Below, one piece after another: positions 34,860-46,955 of a stretch of DNA of 64,000 nucleotides (positions within the stretch are counted from its first letter, which is position 1; each line of letters opens with the position of its first letter). This DNA comes from Tragulus kanchil. Lineage: Eukaryota; Chordata; Mammalia; Artiodactyla; Tragulidae. Below the pieces are notes generated by a model. That model ran no database searches. It was not told the DNA's origin and saw only the letters and a list, made by a program, of their open reading frames with translations. The translations under genes and the position numbers were made by a program. The stretch lies in the NCBI GenBank assembly GCA_022376925.1, contig JAIOJX010000026.1:254073330-254137329 (forward strand), read 5' to 3'.

Positions 34860-35670
34860 TCCAAATGCTTCTTACAACTAATGACAGGAGGAAATTGCCA
34901 GGTGCCTACAGACCAGTACATTTCGATGTAGTTATTATTATTTACAAATGTATAAAACTTATAAAATTAGTCATTGAGTAATAATTAAATTTATATTGCT
35001 TCAAATGTTCATAAAGCAACTACACTTGGCTGTGTTTTAGTTTTGCACAGAAGATTGACAACTGCCAGCAATCCAATTTAAGTCAGAAGAAACTGCTCAG
35101 TCCTGCAGTTGAAACAAGATGTTTCAACGCTGGGAAAATTTGGGACTTGTCACTGATAGTTTTGGAAAATCATTACTTAAGCCTTTGATAAGACAATATA
35201 AGCCATCAATTCTCTCTTCCTGCCATGGAGAAGTCTCTTGATCCCCTTGGTTTCCAGCTTTTAGGTGGCATTTGCATGATGGGTGGGAAGAAGACAGCAA
35301 GCTTGGCTAATTCACACTGTGAAAGTAAAGGGTTTCTTAAGGAAGAAAGAAAGAGACCCAGAAAGCAGGAGGGAGGCGAAGAAAGAGAAAGACAGCTGGC
35401 ACATACACACATGGAGAGAGAATATTGAAATATATTTTTCTATGTGATGTAAATAAAATCTTCTTCTGGCATTTTTAAAAGACTGAAGTAAAGATTTAAA
35501 TTGCTTTTCCATTATTTCTGGACATGAAGATTGCTTTTTCTCCTCAAGGTAACACCATACCAGGATGAGCCGTGAAGAGGCTCAACTTTTATGAGTAGCA
35601 TATCTGTCAAAGGCTTCAGGCTGACTTTCAAGAAAAGCTGTTTAACTTCCAGTGATGTGTCATTTAATGA
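34860..35670. other. No recognised feature
   Basis: Intergenic DNA with a purine-rich stretch at about 35338-35420. No gene or repeat family was recognised, and the overlapping short frames there reflect low complexity. Confidence 0.4.
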
Positions 35671-37830
35671 AGGAAAAATATAAAACTATTAGTTTAACCA
35701 AATAGGAAATAGCAAACAAACTCTAGTAGTTTCAATATTCCTCAGAATTATACTGTCAATCTTCAAGAGCTAAGGAAACCAAAAATGATGAGCCCTGGTG
35801 ATGCAAAACAGCTTGTCAGCATGATGCCAGGCATATCTGTCAAGGGCCAAGTGTGAACCCAAAGACTCTTTAGACAACATGTATGGACACATCTTGGACT
35901 CAAACTTTGGTCATTGCACCGAAGAAGAAAGTCTGTAATTATCTGGGTGTATACATGCTTTTCCAGCTATTAAAAATATACACTTACACAATTAATATGT
36001 GGACCTCCAGAAAAGCTACTATTAAATCTATGACACATCTTACAATCAGGCATACTCCAAAGGTAATTTTTCAGCTACTGTATTTTTCTTCCAAGAGACT
36101 CACAGAAAGTATTTAGTGTGTGTCTTTGGTCCACACTTATTTTCTAGCATTATTCTCATGACTTCCAGACATCCTGAACTGTTCAGATTTGGGATGCTCT
36201 AAAATTTTGATTAATACTTCATATAAAAATATATCATATGATTCAATACACACACATATAGTCTCTTTCTTGTCCTAGTTCTACATATTTGACTAGATAG
36301 GGGGGTGTGGGTGGAGAAGGAAGAGGTAGAAAGGCAGTAAAGGAGCTGATGGTGGAGAAAAAGATGTAGGAGGAAGAGAAAGGGCAAAAAGTGTTGGCAG
36401 GTGTGCCCTGCGTTTACCAGATCATGGCCTTGGACACCTGTCCTTAAGCATGGTATATGTGCAAGACAGGAGGGTTGACAATAAAGAGACGGTGCTGGTT
36501 GGTGGCTCTTTTCATCAGTACCCACGGGGTCTGGCAGTCTTGGCTGCCTGCAGCTTGGGGTCCTGCTTTCTTAACTGTCAGTATGATTTGTGAAGGATCC
36601 ACAAGGGATCACAAAGCAAGATTTGCTCTTGTAAATTTGGAGCTGTCTGTCCCCTGCACCAGTGTCTGCTGACATTTCAACTCGGGGTGTGGGAAGGTAT
36701 GGGTTTATTTGAATGGCTGAGCAGCACCTTGGGAAATTTTATTTTGGGCAGGAAGAATATAAAACTATTAGTTTAACCAAATAGGAAATAGCAAACAAAC
36801 TCTAGTAGTTTCAATATTCCTCAGAATTATACTGTCAATCTTCAAGAGCTAAGGAAACCAAAAATGATGAGCCCTGGTGATGCAAAACAGCTTGTCAGCA
36901 TGATGCCAGGCATATCTGTCAAGGGCCAAGTGTGAACCCAAAGACTCTTTAGACAACATGTATGGACACATCTTGGACTCAAACTTTGGTCATTGCACCG
37001 AAGAAGAAAGTCTGTAATTATCTGGGTGTATACATGCTTTTCCAGCTATTAAAAATATACACTTACACAATTAATATGTGGACCTCCAGAAAAGCTACTA
37101 TTAAATCTATGACACATCTTACAATCAGGCATACTCCAAAGGTAATTTTTCAGCTACTGTATTTTTCTTCCAAGAGACTCACAGAAAGTATTTAGTGTGT
37201 GTCTTTGGTCCACACTTATTTTCTAGCATTATTCTCATGACTTCCAGACATCCTGAACTGTTCAGATTTGGGATGCTCTAAAATTTTGATTAATACTTCA
37301 TATAAAAATATATCATATGATTCAATACACACACATATAGTCTCTTTCTTGTCCTAGTTCTACATATTTGACTAGATAGGGGGGTGTGGGTGGAGAAGGA
37401 AGAGGTAGAAAGGCAGTAAAGGAGCTGATGGTGGAGAAAAAGATGTAGGAGGAAGAGAAAGGGCAAAAAGTGTTGGCAGGTGTGCCCTGCGTTTACCAGA
37501 TCATGGCCTTGGACACCTGTCCTTAAGCATGGTATATGTGCAAGACAGGAGGGTTGACAATAAAGAGACGGTGCTGGTTGGTGGCTCTTTTCATCAGTAC
37601 CCACGGGGTCTGGCAGTCTTGGCTGCCTGCAGCTTGGGGTCCTGCTTTCTTAACTGTCAGTATGATTTGTGAAGGATCCACAAGGGATCACAAAGCAAGA
37701 TTTGCTCTTGTAAATTTGGAGCTGTCTGTCCCCTGCACCAGTGTCTGCTGACATTTCAACTCGGGGTGTGGGAAGGTATGGGTTTATTTGAATGGCTGAG
37801 CAGCACCTTGGGAAATTTTATTTTGCAGGA
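35671..37830. repeat. Direct duplication 9 (offset 1079 bp)
   Basis: Copy A is about 35671-36750 and copy B about 36751-37830. The joint shows microhomology: copy A's 'ggaaaaatataaaac' becomes 'ggaagaatataaaac' in B, and B's end continues as 'gcaggaagaatatctc'. The interior appears identical. The unit holds unassigned intergenic DNA with no gene. Confidence 0.93.
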
Positions 37831-38021
37831 AGAATATCTCTGAAGTTGTTTTAGGTAGGTTCATTCGGCTTGTTGCACCTTGCACTCTTGCTGATCAGAC
37901 TCATTGGTATTTGGAAGGAGTAATAAGGATTTAAATAGATCTACAATCTGAAAATTTATCATTTTTCTCTGAATTATAAGTAATAAGACTGATCTCTGTT
38001 TTCTTAACTATTTACAGTTTA

Positions 38022-38284
38022 GCAGTGTTTATTGATTATTTATTTGTTTATTTTCATCCATCTTTATTCTTCGGCCTGTGTAGGCCTCCCATTGTGGTGG
38101 TCTCTCTCTTTGCACCGGCTCTGGGTGCATGCGCTCTAAAGCTCTGGCTCATGATTGGACGTGCCAGTCTAGCTGCTCCATAGCACATGGGATCTTCCCA
38201 GGCCAGGGATCAAACTGGTGCCCCTTGCTTTGCAAGGTGGACTCTTTACCCAGTGGACCACCAAGGAAGCCCTGGCAGTGTTTA
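38022..38284 (-). mobile_element. CHR-derived tRNA SINE variant with target-site duplication
   Basis: Reverse-oriented copy of the unusual subfamily, flanked by 'gcagtgttta' at 38022-38031 and 38275-38284 (10 bp, perfect). The body has 'attttcatccatctttattcttcgg', 'ggctctgggtgcatgcgctc' and a head ending 'ccaaggaagccc'. Slightly shortened in the middle. Confidence 0.88.
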
Positions 38285-38289
38285 AATAC

Positions 38290-38776
38290 TCACTGGATAC
38301 ACATTTTCTATCAAGGAAAACCGAGACTAAAGTAAGAACTCAAAAACCCAAGAAAACCTGAGTTAATATGTAAAGAAAATGTCATGTGTTCTAATTGATA
38401 ATCAGCAGAAGGTCAACTCAAGACCAAAGAATGACTATGCCCTTAAATGGGAGAGTTCTAGGATTTATTTATAATTTATTCAGCAAATGGATGTGCCAGG
38501 TGGAGTTCTGCATGGTGGGTTTACAACTGGTCCAAGGCAACTGAGTCTTGGTTTGGATACTGCCTATGTCTTGGTGTAGAAATAATGCATAACTGTGATC
38601 AGTGGCATGCTGTGTTCAGAGCAGGTTTCACATTGAACTTCTCTGAGCTCATTTCTTGAGGAATTTCACTTATTACCTTCTGCCAGTTGCTCATTATTTT
38701 CCTTTATAAATGAATTGACTAAGTGACATGCATTACAGATACATCATATTTTTAAACCTCCTGAACTTAGCTCTGG
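38290..38776. other. No recognised feature
   Basis: Intergenic DNA. Nothing was recognised. Confidence 0.4.
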
Positions 38777-39202
38777 TAAACATAAGCATTCGCCTTGAAC
38801 AGAGGAAATCACAATAGCAAGCTGAAGTTGTTATAGCAACAATGAGAACACTTCAATATTCAGGAACCATCATGTTTTTGAGAGTAAATGATACAATTAA
38901 TGCTTGATACTGTATTGTTTACAGACTTCCTCCTGATGCATAGCTCTTCACATTGCAGTCCCAAATAGATAAAAGGGTAATTCAGGAATCTTAAACAATA
39001 ATTCAAATATTGGTATATGAAGCTGCTTTTAAAAATCTTGACAGGTTTTTGCCTGTGATGAATTTGTACCTCTTTTATTATTGTAGCAGAACATAAAAAG
39101 TTGCTTCTAAGAAAATGAAACTTTTTTTCCTTTCTTCAGAGGACAGCTACATCATGTTCATCTAGGTAGGTATTTTTGCACATCCAGAGGAGACCATGGA
39201 AC

Positions 39203-39440
39203 AGTAGAAGAGCTTAACTTAGCCCACGTGGGCTATGGAGCCAAGTGGACTGGGTTTGAGTCCTGGCTCTCCTGCTTTCAGCTGAGTGACCTTAGGCAAG
39301 TACTTCCCTTCACACTACCTCAGTTTTCCTATCTGGAATATGGCGATGGTAAAGTACCTCTTTCATGGGCTTGTTTTGACACTGAAAAGAGTTAATTTAC
39401 ATTACACAAGGGCATCTGCCCAGAGAAAGCACTAAAAGAA
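39203..39440 (+). mobile_element. MIR SINE
   Basis: Long, well recognisable MIR: 'ctatggagccaagtggactgggtttgagtcctggctctcc', 'gctgagtgaccttaggcaag', 'cctcagttttcctatctgg' and 'ttgacactgaaaagagttaat'. This core region is shared with the MIR consensus as I remember it. Confidence 0.85.
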
Positions 39441-39468
39441 AATATTTGCTTTTCTAATATCTGGTCTT

Positions 39469-39572
39469 GTGTGCTAAGTAACTTCAGTCATGTTCTACTC
39501 TTTGTAATGCTATGGTCTGTAGCCCACCAGGCTCTTCTGTCCATGGGATTCTCCAGACAAGAATAGTTACCC
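39469..39572 (-). mobile_element. Bov-tA2 3' fragment
   Basis: Reverse-oriented 'gctaagtaacttcagtcatg' to 'ccatgggattctccagacaag', then the sequence departs from the SINE. It represents only the 3' half. Its duplicate lies at about 40629-40732. Confidence 0.75.
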
Positions 39573-39767
39573 ACCCACCCCTCATGGCAAAAACTGAGAA
39601 GACACTGGGGCACTTTAAATAACTTTTTGGACCATACTTTGGGAAGATACTCTAGATAAAATACTTCGTTCCATAGAGAATTTTAAGAAAATAGTGAGCA
39701 ACTATTACAGCATCCTCATCTTGGCAGAATCAAACTTTATTGAAATGTGGATCTATGAAAAAAATAT

Positions 39768-39906
39768 AGGGGCCTCCCCAGTGGTGCTAGTGGTAAAGAA
39801 ACTACCGCCCAATGCAGGAGACATAAGAGATGCTGATTGGATCCCTGGGTTTGGAAGATCCCTTGGAGGAGGAAATGGCAACCCACTCTAGTATTCTCAT
39901 CTGGGA
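39768..39906 (+). mobile_element. Bov-tA2 5' part, sense
   Basis: Sense SINE with a tRNA-like head ('ggggcctccccagtggtgctagtgg'), 'caatgcaggagacataag', 'ggatccctgggtttggaag' and 'ggaaatggcaacccactc'; the 3' half is missing. Copies at about 40928-41066 and 42110-42248 come from duplications 10 and 11, making three in total. Confidence 0.88.
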
Positions 39907-40362
39907 AGAATACTTTTTGTACTGTTCTTTTCCTGATAAACATAAGCATTCGCCTTGAACAGAGGAAATCACAATAGCAAGCTGAAGTTGTTATAGCAAC
40001 AATGAGAACACTTCAATATTCAGGAACCATCATGTTTTTGAGAGTAAATGATACAATTAATGCTTGATACTGTATTGTTTACAGACTTCCTCCTGATGCA
40101 TAGCTCTTCACATTGCAGTCCCAAATAGATAAAAGGGTAATTCAGGAATCTTAAACAATAATTCAAATATTGGTATATGAAGCTGCTTTTAAAAATCTTG
40201 ACAGGTTTTTGCCTGTGATGAATTTGTACCTCTTTTATTATTGTAGCAGAACATAAAAAGTTGCTTCTAAGAAAATGAAACTTTTTTTCCTTTCTTCAGA
40301 GGACAGCTACATCATGTTCATCTAGGTAGGTATTTTTGCACATCCAGAGGAGACCATGGAAC

Positions 40363-40600
40363 AGTAGAAGAGCTTAACTTAGCCCACGTGGGCTATGGAG
40401 CCAAGTGGACTGGGTTTGAGTCCTGGCTCTCCTGCTTTCAGCTGAGTGACCTTAGGCAAGTACTTCCCTTCACACTACCTCAGTTTTCCTATCTGGAATA
40501 TGGCGATGGTAAAGTACCTCTTTCATGGGCTTGTTTTGACACTGAAAAGAGTTAATTTACATTACACAAGGGCATCTGCCCAGAGAAAGCACTAAAAGAA
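40363..40600 (+). mobile_element. MIR SINE, duplicate copy
   Basis: Same MIR as at 39203-39440, carried in copy B of duplication 10. Confidence 0.85.
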
Positions 40601-40793
40601 AATATTTGCTTTTCTAATATCTGGTCTTGTGTGCTAAGTAACTTCAGTCATGTTCTACTCTTTGTAATGCTATGGTCTGTAGCCCACCAGGCTCTTCTGT
40701 CCATGGGATTCTCCAGACAAGAATAGTTACCCACCCACCCCTCATGGCAAAAACTGAGAAGACACTGGGGCACTTTAAATAACTTTTTGGACC

Positions 40794-43149
40794 ATACTTT
40801 GGGAAGATACTCTAGATAAAATACTTCGTTCCATAGAGAATTTTAAGAAAATAGTGAGCAACTATTACAGCATCCTCATCTTGGCAGAATCAAACTTTAT
40901 TGAAATGTGGATCTATGAAAAAAATATAGGGGCCTCCCCAGTGGTGCTAGTGGTAAAGAAACTACCGCCCAATGCAGGAGACATAAGAGATGCTGATTGG
41001 ATCCCTGGGTTTGGAAGATCCCTTGGAGGAGGAAATGGCAACCCACTCTAGTATTCTTATCTGGGAAGAATACTTTTTGTACTGTTCTTTTCCTGATGCA
41101 CTAAATTTTAATATATACAAATCTTCTTTATGTACCTCTATTTAACCTTGCATTACTATTCTTTCTTCTCTAGCTATCCTTTCTCTTCTTTCTTTTCATT
41201 TCTTTTCTTTCATATTTGTTAGTTAGTTTTACTTTCATTGCTTTATCCCCAGTTTGGACCTTGCTCTAGTTTTGTTTTCCAGTTTGTACTTTAGTTAGTT
41301 TGGGTCTTAGCTGGTAGATATCATTTTTGGTTTCTCCGGTTTGCCAGGTCAAACTATTGTAATTTAATTTATTGGACTGTTTGGGTTTTGTTATGGATGT
41401 GTATCTATGTATGTATATTCTACTATGTTAGATAATATTTGCATGGCTTTTTAATTGCCATTTGTCAGGGGTGTGCCTTTTGTTCTTCATTTGTGTATAC
41501 TTGCTTTAATACCACTGAATGCCATAACAAACCAGCCATGGTATCTCCATTCCCCAGCCTGAGAGCAAACCCTAGAACTTTGAAGAGGAACCCTACACCA
41601 CCAAAGAATGCCTAATACTAGGGAGTTTTAAACAGTAAGAACTCCCAGAAAGGCAAGCACTTGGATGCAAGACCCATCCTGCAAGTAGCACACTGTGCAG
41701 GATGACTCATCCGAACAACAAACAAGACAAAAAAAATACAAAACCAATAATCAGTAGACAGGGCACCCACCTAACTCAGGCCTTCTTATCAGAGGACAAA
41801 AATAAAAATGAAAAAAACACCTTCTCCCACACCCTACAAGAAACTTACACAAATCACTGGACCACCCTTATGAAGGAAGAAAACAAAAGGAAGAAAAAAT
41901 TCAACCTCAAAGCCTGGGAAAAGGAAACCTCAAGCACAGTAAATTAAAAATTAATAAGAATAATGAATACCCCTAAAATACTTTGGGAAGATACTCTAGA
42001 TAAAATACTGTTCCATAGAGAATTTTAAGAAAATAGTGAGCAACTATTACAGCATCCTCATCTTGGCAGAATCAAACTTTATTGAAATGTGGATCTATGA
42101 AAAAAATATAGGGGCCTCCCCAGTGGTGCTAGTGGTAAAGAAACTACCGCCCAATGCAGGAGACATAAGAGATGCTGATTGGATCCCTGGGTTTGGAAGA
42201 TCCCTTGGAGGAGGAAATGGCAACCCACTCTAGTATTCTCATCTGGGAAGAATACTTTTTGTACTGTTCTTTTCCTGATGCACTAAATTTTAATATATAC
42301 AAATCTTCTTTATGTACCTCTATTTAACCTTGCATTACTATTCTTTCTTCTCTAGCTATCCTTTCTCTTCTTTCTTTTCATTTCTTTTCTTTCATATTTG
42401 TTAGTTAGTTTTACTTTCATTGCTTTATCCCCAGTTTGGACCTTGCTCTAGTTTTGTTTTCCAGTTTGTACTTTAGTTAGTTTGGGTCTTAGCTGGTAGA
42501 TATCATTTTTGGTTTCTCCGGTTTGCCAGGTCAAACTATTGTAATTTAATTTATTGGACTGTTTGGGTTTTGTTATGGATGTGTATCTATGTATGTATAT
42601 TCTACTATGTTAGATAATATTTGCATGGCTTTTTAATTGCCATTTGTCAGGGGTGTGCCTTTTGTTCTTCATTTGTGTATACTTGCTTTAATACCACTGA
42701 ATGCCATAACAAACCAGCCATGGTATCTCCATTCCCCAGCCTGAGAGCAAACCCTGGAACTTTGAAGAGGAACCCTACACCACCAAAGAATGCCTAATAC
42801 TAGGGAGTTTTAAACAGTAAGAACTCCCAGAAAGGCAAGCACTTGGATGCAAGACCCATCCTGCAAGTAGCACACTGTGCAGGATGACTCATCCGAACAA
42901 CAAACAAGACAAAAAAAATACAAAACCAATAATCAGTAGACAGGGCACCCACCTAACTCAGGCCTTCTTATCAGAGGACAAAAATAAAAATGAAAAAAAC
43001 ACCTTCTCCCACACCCTACAAGAAACTTACACAAATCACTGGACCACCCTTATGAAGGAAGAAAACAAAAGGAAGAAAAAATTCAACCTCAAAGCCTGGG
43101 AAAAGGAAACCTCAAGCACAGTAAATTAAAAATTAATAAGAATAATGAA
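40794..43149. repeat. Direct duplication 11 (offset 1182 bp)
   Basis: Copy A is 40794-41967 and copy B 41978-43149, with 10 bp of filler at 41968-41977. Both start 'atactttgggaagatactc' and end 'aataagaataatgaa'. Copy B lacks 2 bp ('atacttcgttcc' versus 'atactgttcc'). Copy A starts within copy B of duplication 10, so 39634-39936, 40794-41097 and 41978-42280 are three versions of one segment. Confidence 0.93.
41100..41967 (+). mobile_element. L1 5' region and ORF1 start (duplicate)
   Basis: First copy of the L1 5' segment that leads into ORF1 (see 42283-44765). An 81-codon frame at 41702-41947 (MTHPNNKQDKKNTKPII...) is lysine/asparagine-rich like L1 ORF1 N-termini. It is interrupted by the joint of duplication 11. 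Confidence 0.65.
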
Positions 43150-44765
43150 AGGGAAGAGAAGTACTATACAAATGAAGGAAAAACCCAAATGAATGAAGAG
43201 GAATTAGACAAACTATCTGAAAGAATTCAGGAAAAAAATGATAGTAAAGATGGTCCAAAACCTTGAAAATAGAATGGAGAAGATGCAAAGAAACATTGAA
43301 CAAAGGCATACAAGAAATTAAGAATAAACAAACAGAAACAGACATCAGAATTGCTGAACTTAAAAATATACTAAAAGTAATGACTAGTAGAGTATCTGAA
43401 GCAGAAGAACAGATAAGTGAGCTGGAAGATAGAATGGTAGAAATAACTGCTGAAGAACAAAATAAAGCTCAAAGAAAGAAAAAAGCTGAGGATAGTCTCA
43501 GAGACCTCTGTGATAATATCAAATGCACAAACATTTGAATTATAAGGGTCTCACAAGAGGAGAGAAAAAAAAAAGGTGTATGAGAAAAATTTTTGAGAGA
43601 TAATAGTTGAAAACTTCCTAAGCATGGGAAAGGAAATAGTCAGCCAAGTCCAAGAAGCACAAAGAGTCCCATATAGGATAAACCCTAGGAGAAACACTAC
43701 AAGACACATACTAATTAAGCTAACACAGATTAAACACAAAGAAAAATTATTAAAAGCAGTAAGGGAAAAGCAACAAGTGACATACAGGGGAAACCCCATA
43801 TGTTTAACAACTGATCTTTCAGTGGAAACTCTGCAGACCAGAAGGGAATGGCAGGACATATTTAAAGTACTAAAAAGGGAAAATCTACAACCAAGATTAC
43901 TCTATCAAGGATCTAATTCAAAATTGATGGAGAAATCAAAGCTTTACAAAGAAGCAAAAGTTAAGAGAATTTAGTACCACCAAACCAGCATTACAGCAAA
44001 TGTTAAAGGTAGTTATATAATCAGCAAATACAAGAGAAGAAAAAGATCCACAAAACAAACCTCAAACATTTAAGGAAAATGACAATAGGAACATATGTAT
44101 CAATAATTACTTTAAATGTAAATGGGTTAAATTCTCCAACCCAAAGACACAGTCTGGCTGAATGGATACAAAAACAAGACCCGTATATATGCTGTTTACA
44201 AGCAACCAGACACAAATACACATATAGACTGAAAGTGAAAGGATGGAAAATTATTTTCTATGCAAATGAAAATCAAAAGAAACCTGGAGTAGCAATCCTC
44301 ATATCAGACAAAATAGACTTTAAAATAAAGAAGATTACAAGAGACAAGACAGGATGCTACATAATGATCAAAGGATCAACCCAAGAGAGAGACATAACAA
44401 TTATAAATATCTATGCACCCAACACAGGAGCACCTCAATACATAAGGCAAACACTTTCAGACATAAAAGGAGAAATTGACAGTAACACAGTATAGCAGGA
44501 GACTTTGATATCCCACTAACACCAATGAAAAGATCATTAAAACAGAAAATTATTAAGGAAACACAAGCCTTAAATGACACATTAGACTAGATGGAAACTT
44601 ACATGATCATATATAAGATAGATAACCAATGGGAATCCATTGTAAGACTAAGAGAACTCAAACAGAGGCTCTGCAAGAGCCCAGAGTGGTGGGCTGGGAA
44701 GAGAAATGAAGAGCGAAGGGACATATGTACAATAAACAATAAAATTCTGTAAAAAAATTAATAAA
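42283..44765 (+). mobile_element. L1 LINE: 5' region, ORF1, ORF2 endonuclease part, internal deletion
   Basis: Sense L1. A pyrimidine-rich leader precedes an ORF1-like N-terminus at 42884-43129. At 43263-43538 a coiled-coil-like segment follows (…ISELEDRMVEITAEEQNKAQ), then at 43624-43974 the ORF1 C-terminal RNA-binding part (…TRREWQDIFKVLKRENLQPR). ORF2 begins at 44079 with the apurinic-type endonuclease domain: 'IITLNVNGLNSPTQRHSLAE' and 'NIYAPNTGAPQYIRQTLSD'. It is stopped at 44495, where 'GDFDIPLTPMK' continues in another frame. From about 44590 the sequence jumps to a ruminant LINE 3' tail, so the reverse transcriptase domain is deleted. Dead element; the ORFs are broken by stops and frameshifts. 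Confidence 0.85.
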
Positions 44766-45785
44766 TAACAAAAAAATGAAGATCATAGCATCCAGTCTCA
44801 TCACTTCTTTTTTTTTTTTTTCCTTTTTTTGGGTGGGGAGTGGGTTGGGTGGGGAGGGAGGGGGCAGGTGGGCCACTTCTATTGGTCTTTCATTTATCTA
44901 TTTTCATCCATCTTTGTTCTTTGGCCCATGTGGACCTCGCATCACAGTGGCCTCTGTTGTCACAGAGCACCGGCTCTGGGCGCATGTGCTCCAGAGCTCT
45001 GGCTCAGTAGTTGGACACATCAGTTCAGCCGCTCCATGGCATGTGGGATCTTCTCAGGCCAGGGATCGAACCGGCACCCCTTGCACTGCAAGGTGGTGTC
45101 CTTACGCACTGGACCACCAGGGAAGCACCAGTCCCATTACTTCTTGGCAAATAGATGGGTAAACAGTGTAAACAGTGACAAACTTTATTTTCTTGGGCTC
45201 CAAAATCATTGTGGATGGTGACTGCACTCATGAAATTAAAAGACACTTGCTCCTAGGGAAAGAAAGCTATGACAAATCTAGACTGCATATTCAAAATCAG
45301 AGACATCACTTTGCTGAGAAAAGTTCGTATAGTCAAAGCTATGATTTTCCCAATAGTCACATATAGATGTGAGAGATGTACCATAAAGAAGGCTGAGCAC
45401 CAAAGAATTGAAGTCTTCTAACTGTGGTGTTGGAGAAGACTCTTGAGAGTTCTTTGAACTACAAGGAGATCAAATGAGTCAATTCTAAAGGAAATCAACC
45501 TTGAATATTTATTAGAAGGACAGATGTTGAAGCTGAAGCTCCAATACTTTGGCCACCTGATGTGAAGAGACGACACATTGAATAAGACCCTGATGTTGGG
45601 AAAAATAGAAGACAAAAGGAGAAGAGGACAGTAGAGCTTGAGATGGTTATTTGGCATCATTGAGTCAACGGACATGAGTTTGAGCAAACTCTGGGAGGTG
45701 ATGAAGGACAGGGAAGCCAGGCATGTTGCAGTTCATGGGGTCGCAAAGAGTCAGACACGACTGAGCAACTGAACTGAACTGTAGT
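44766..45785 (+). mobile_element. BovB (RTE) LINE 3' fragment, interrupted by a SINE
   Basis: Begins 'gaagatcatagcatccag', is split by the SINE at 44810-45127, and resumes at 45128 ('ccagtcccattacttcttgg'). It runs through 'gtagtcaaagctatgattttccc'-like text, 'ctgtggtgttggagaagactc' and 'gatgttgggaaaaatagaag' to the 3' end 'gagcaactgaactgaactg' at about 45780. In its translation several frameshifts interrupt the RTE ORF2 C-terminus. Its 3' part recurs at about 46304-46955. Confidence 0.92.
44792..45145 (-). mobile_element. CHR-derived tRNA SINE variant nested in BovB
   Basis: Reverse-oriented copy of the unusual subfamily inside BovB. The 18-bp flanks 'ccagtctcatcacttctt' (44792-44809) and 'ccagtcccattacttctt' (45128-45145) match at 16 positions and form the target-site duplication. 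A long T-rich/GGGTGGGG tail lies at 44806-44870 and the tRNA-like head at about 45065-45125. This insertion postdates BovB at this site. Confidence 0.92.
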
Positions 45786-45859
45786 GACTGGTGGCTAATT
45801 CACTGTTCTTAACAATTGTTTATTTTTGTGCCCTTAGATAGAAAGTAGTACGTAGAGAA

Positions 45860-46155
45860 GGAAGAGCATGACTGTGGCATCACATTACTTTGATTTCTGC
45901 CTCTACCACCTACAAGCTTGGACAGCATTCTTATCACTCTATGCCTCAGTTTCTTTATTGTTACTACTTATAAGCCATGCTTAAAATTTTATTGATAAAA
46001 TATTGTCTGTCTTCTATAAAAATACCCATTTGTTTCATTTGTATGCTTAATTATGTTTCTCTTATTGAACTTTTATCTCCTTGAGAGCAAATGGAAATAT
46101 AGATTCACATTTCCATTACTTAACACATAGTAGATACTCAATAAATTAGTACCTT
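45860..46155 (+). mobile_element. MIR SINE
   Basis: MIR-like: 'gactgtggcatcacattactttgatttctgcctctaccacc', 'atgcctcagtttctttattg', and a tail 'cacatagtagatactcaataaatta'. Two more versions at about 47036-47331 and 48280-48575 come from duplications 12 and 13. Confidence 0.7.
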
Positions 46156-46250
46156 CTTTTTAAAAACAACCTTCTTACTGTCATGCTGAAAATTTTTGCT
46201 TCTCTGAAGCTTATGGAGATTTTTAAATCTCAATTCTTTTACACACTTGG

Positions 46251-46955
46251 CGCCCTTTGCACTGCAAGGTGGTGTCCTTACGCACTGGACCACCAGGGAA
46301 GCACCAGTCCCATTACTTCTTGGCAAATAGATGGGTAAACAGTGTAAACAGTGACAAACTTTATTTTCTTGGGCTCCAAAATCATTGTGGATGGTGACTG
46401 CACTCATGAAATTAAAAGACACTTGCTCCTAGGGAAAGAAAGCTATGACAAATCTAGACTGCATATTCAAAATCAGAGACATCACTTTGCTGAGAAAAGT
46501 TCGTATAGTCAAAGCTATGATTTTCCCAATAGTCACATATAGATGTGAGAGATGTACCATAAAGAAGGCTGAGCACCAAAGAATTGAAGTCTTCTAACTG
46601 TGGTGTTGGAGAAGACTCTTGAGAGTTCTTTGAACTACAAGGAGATCAAATGAGTCAATTCTAAAGGAAATCAACCTTGAATATTTATTAGAAGGACAGA
46701 TGTTGAAGCTGAAGCTCCAATACTTTGGCCACCTGATGTGAAGAGACGACACATTGAATAAGACCCTGATGTTGGGAAAAATAGAAGACAAAAGGAGAAG
46801 AGGACAGTAGAGCTTGAGATGGTTATTTGGCATCATTGAGTCAACGGACATGAGTTTGAGCAAACTCTGGGAGGTGATGAAGGACAGGGAAGCCAGGCAT
46901 GTTGCAGTTCATGGGGTCGCAAAGAGTCAGACACGACTGAGCAACTGAACTGAAC
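46251..46955 (+). mobile_element. SINE head plus BovB 3' fragment, duplicate copy
   Basis: Copy of 45075-45779: the last about 50 bp of the reverse SINE head (46251-46303), then the BovB remainder. Its left edge is the duplication joint, so the truncated SINE here is not an independent insertion. Confidence 0.88.

Larger units (their letters stand above)
38777..41097. repeat. Direct duplication 10 (offset 1160 bp)
   Basis: Copy A is 38777-39936 and copy B 39937-41097, abutting at 'ttttcctga|taaacataagc'. Only one substitution is obvious ('attctcatctgg' versus 'attcttatctgg'). The unit contains a MIR and two Bov-tA fragments. Confidence 0.94.

Noticed and set aside
43263..44495. Possible endogenous gene with coiled coil and nuclease-like domain
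   Set aside because: The coiled coil and endonuclease segments are L1 ORF1 and ORF2, interrupted by stops and frameshifts.
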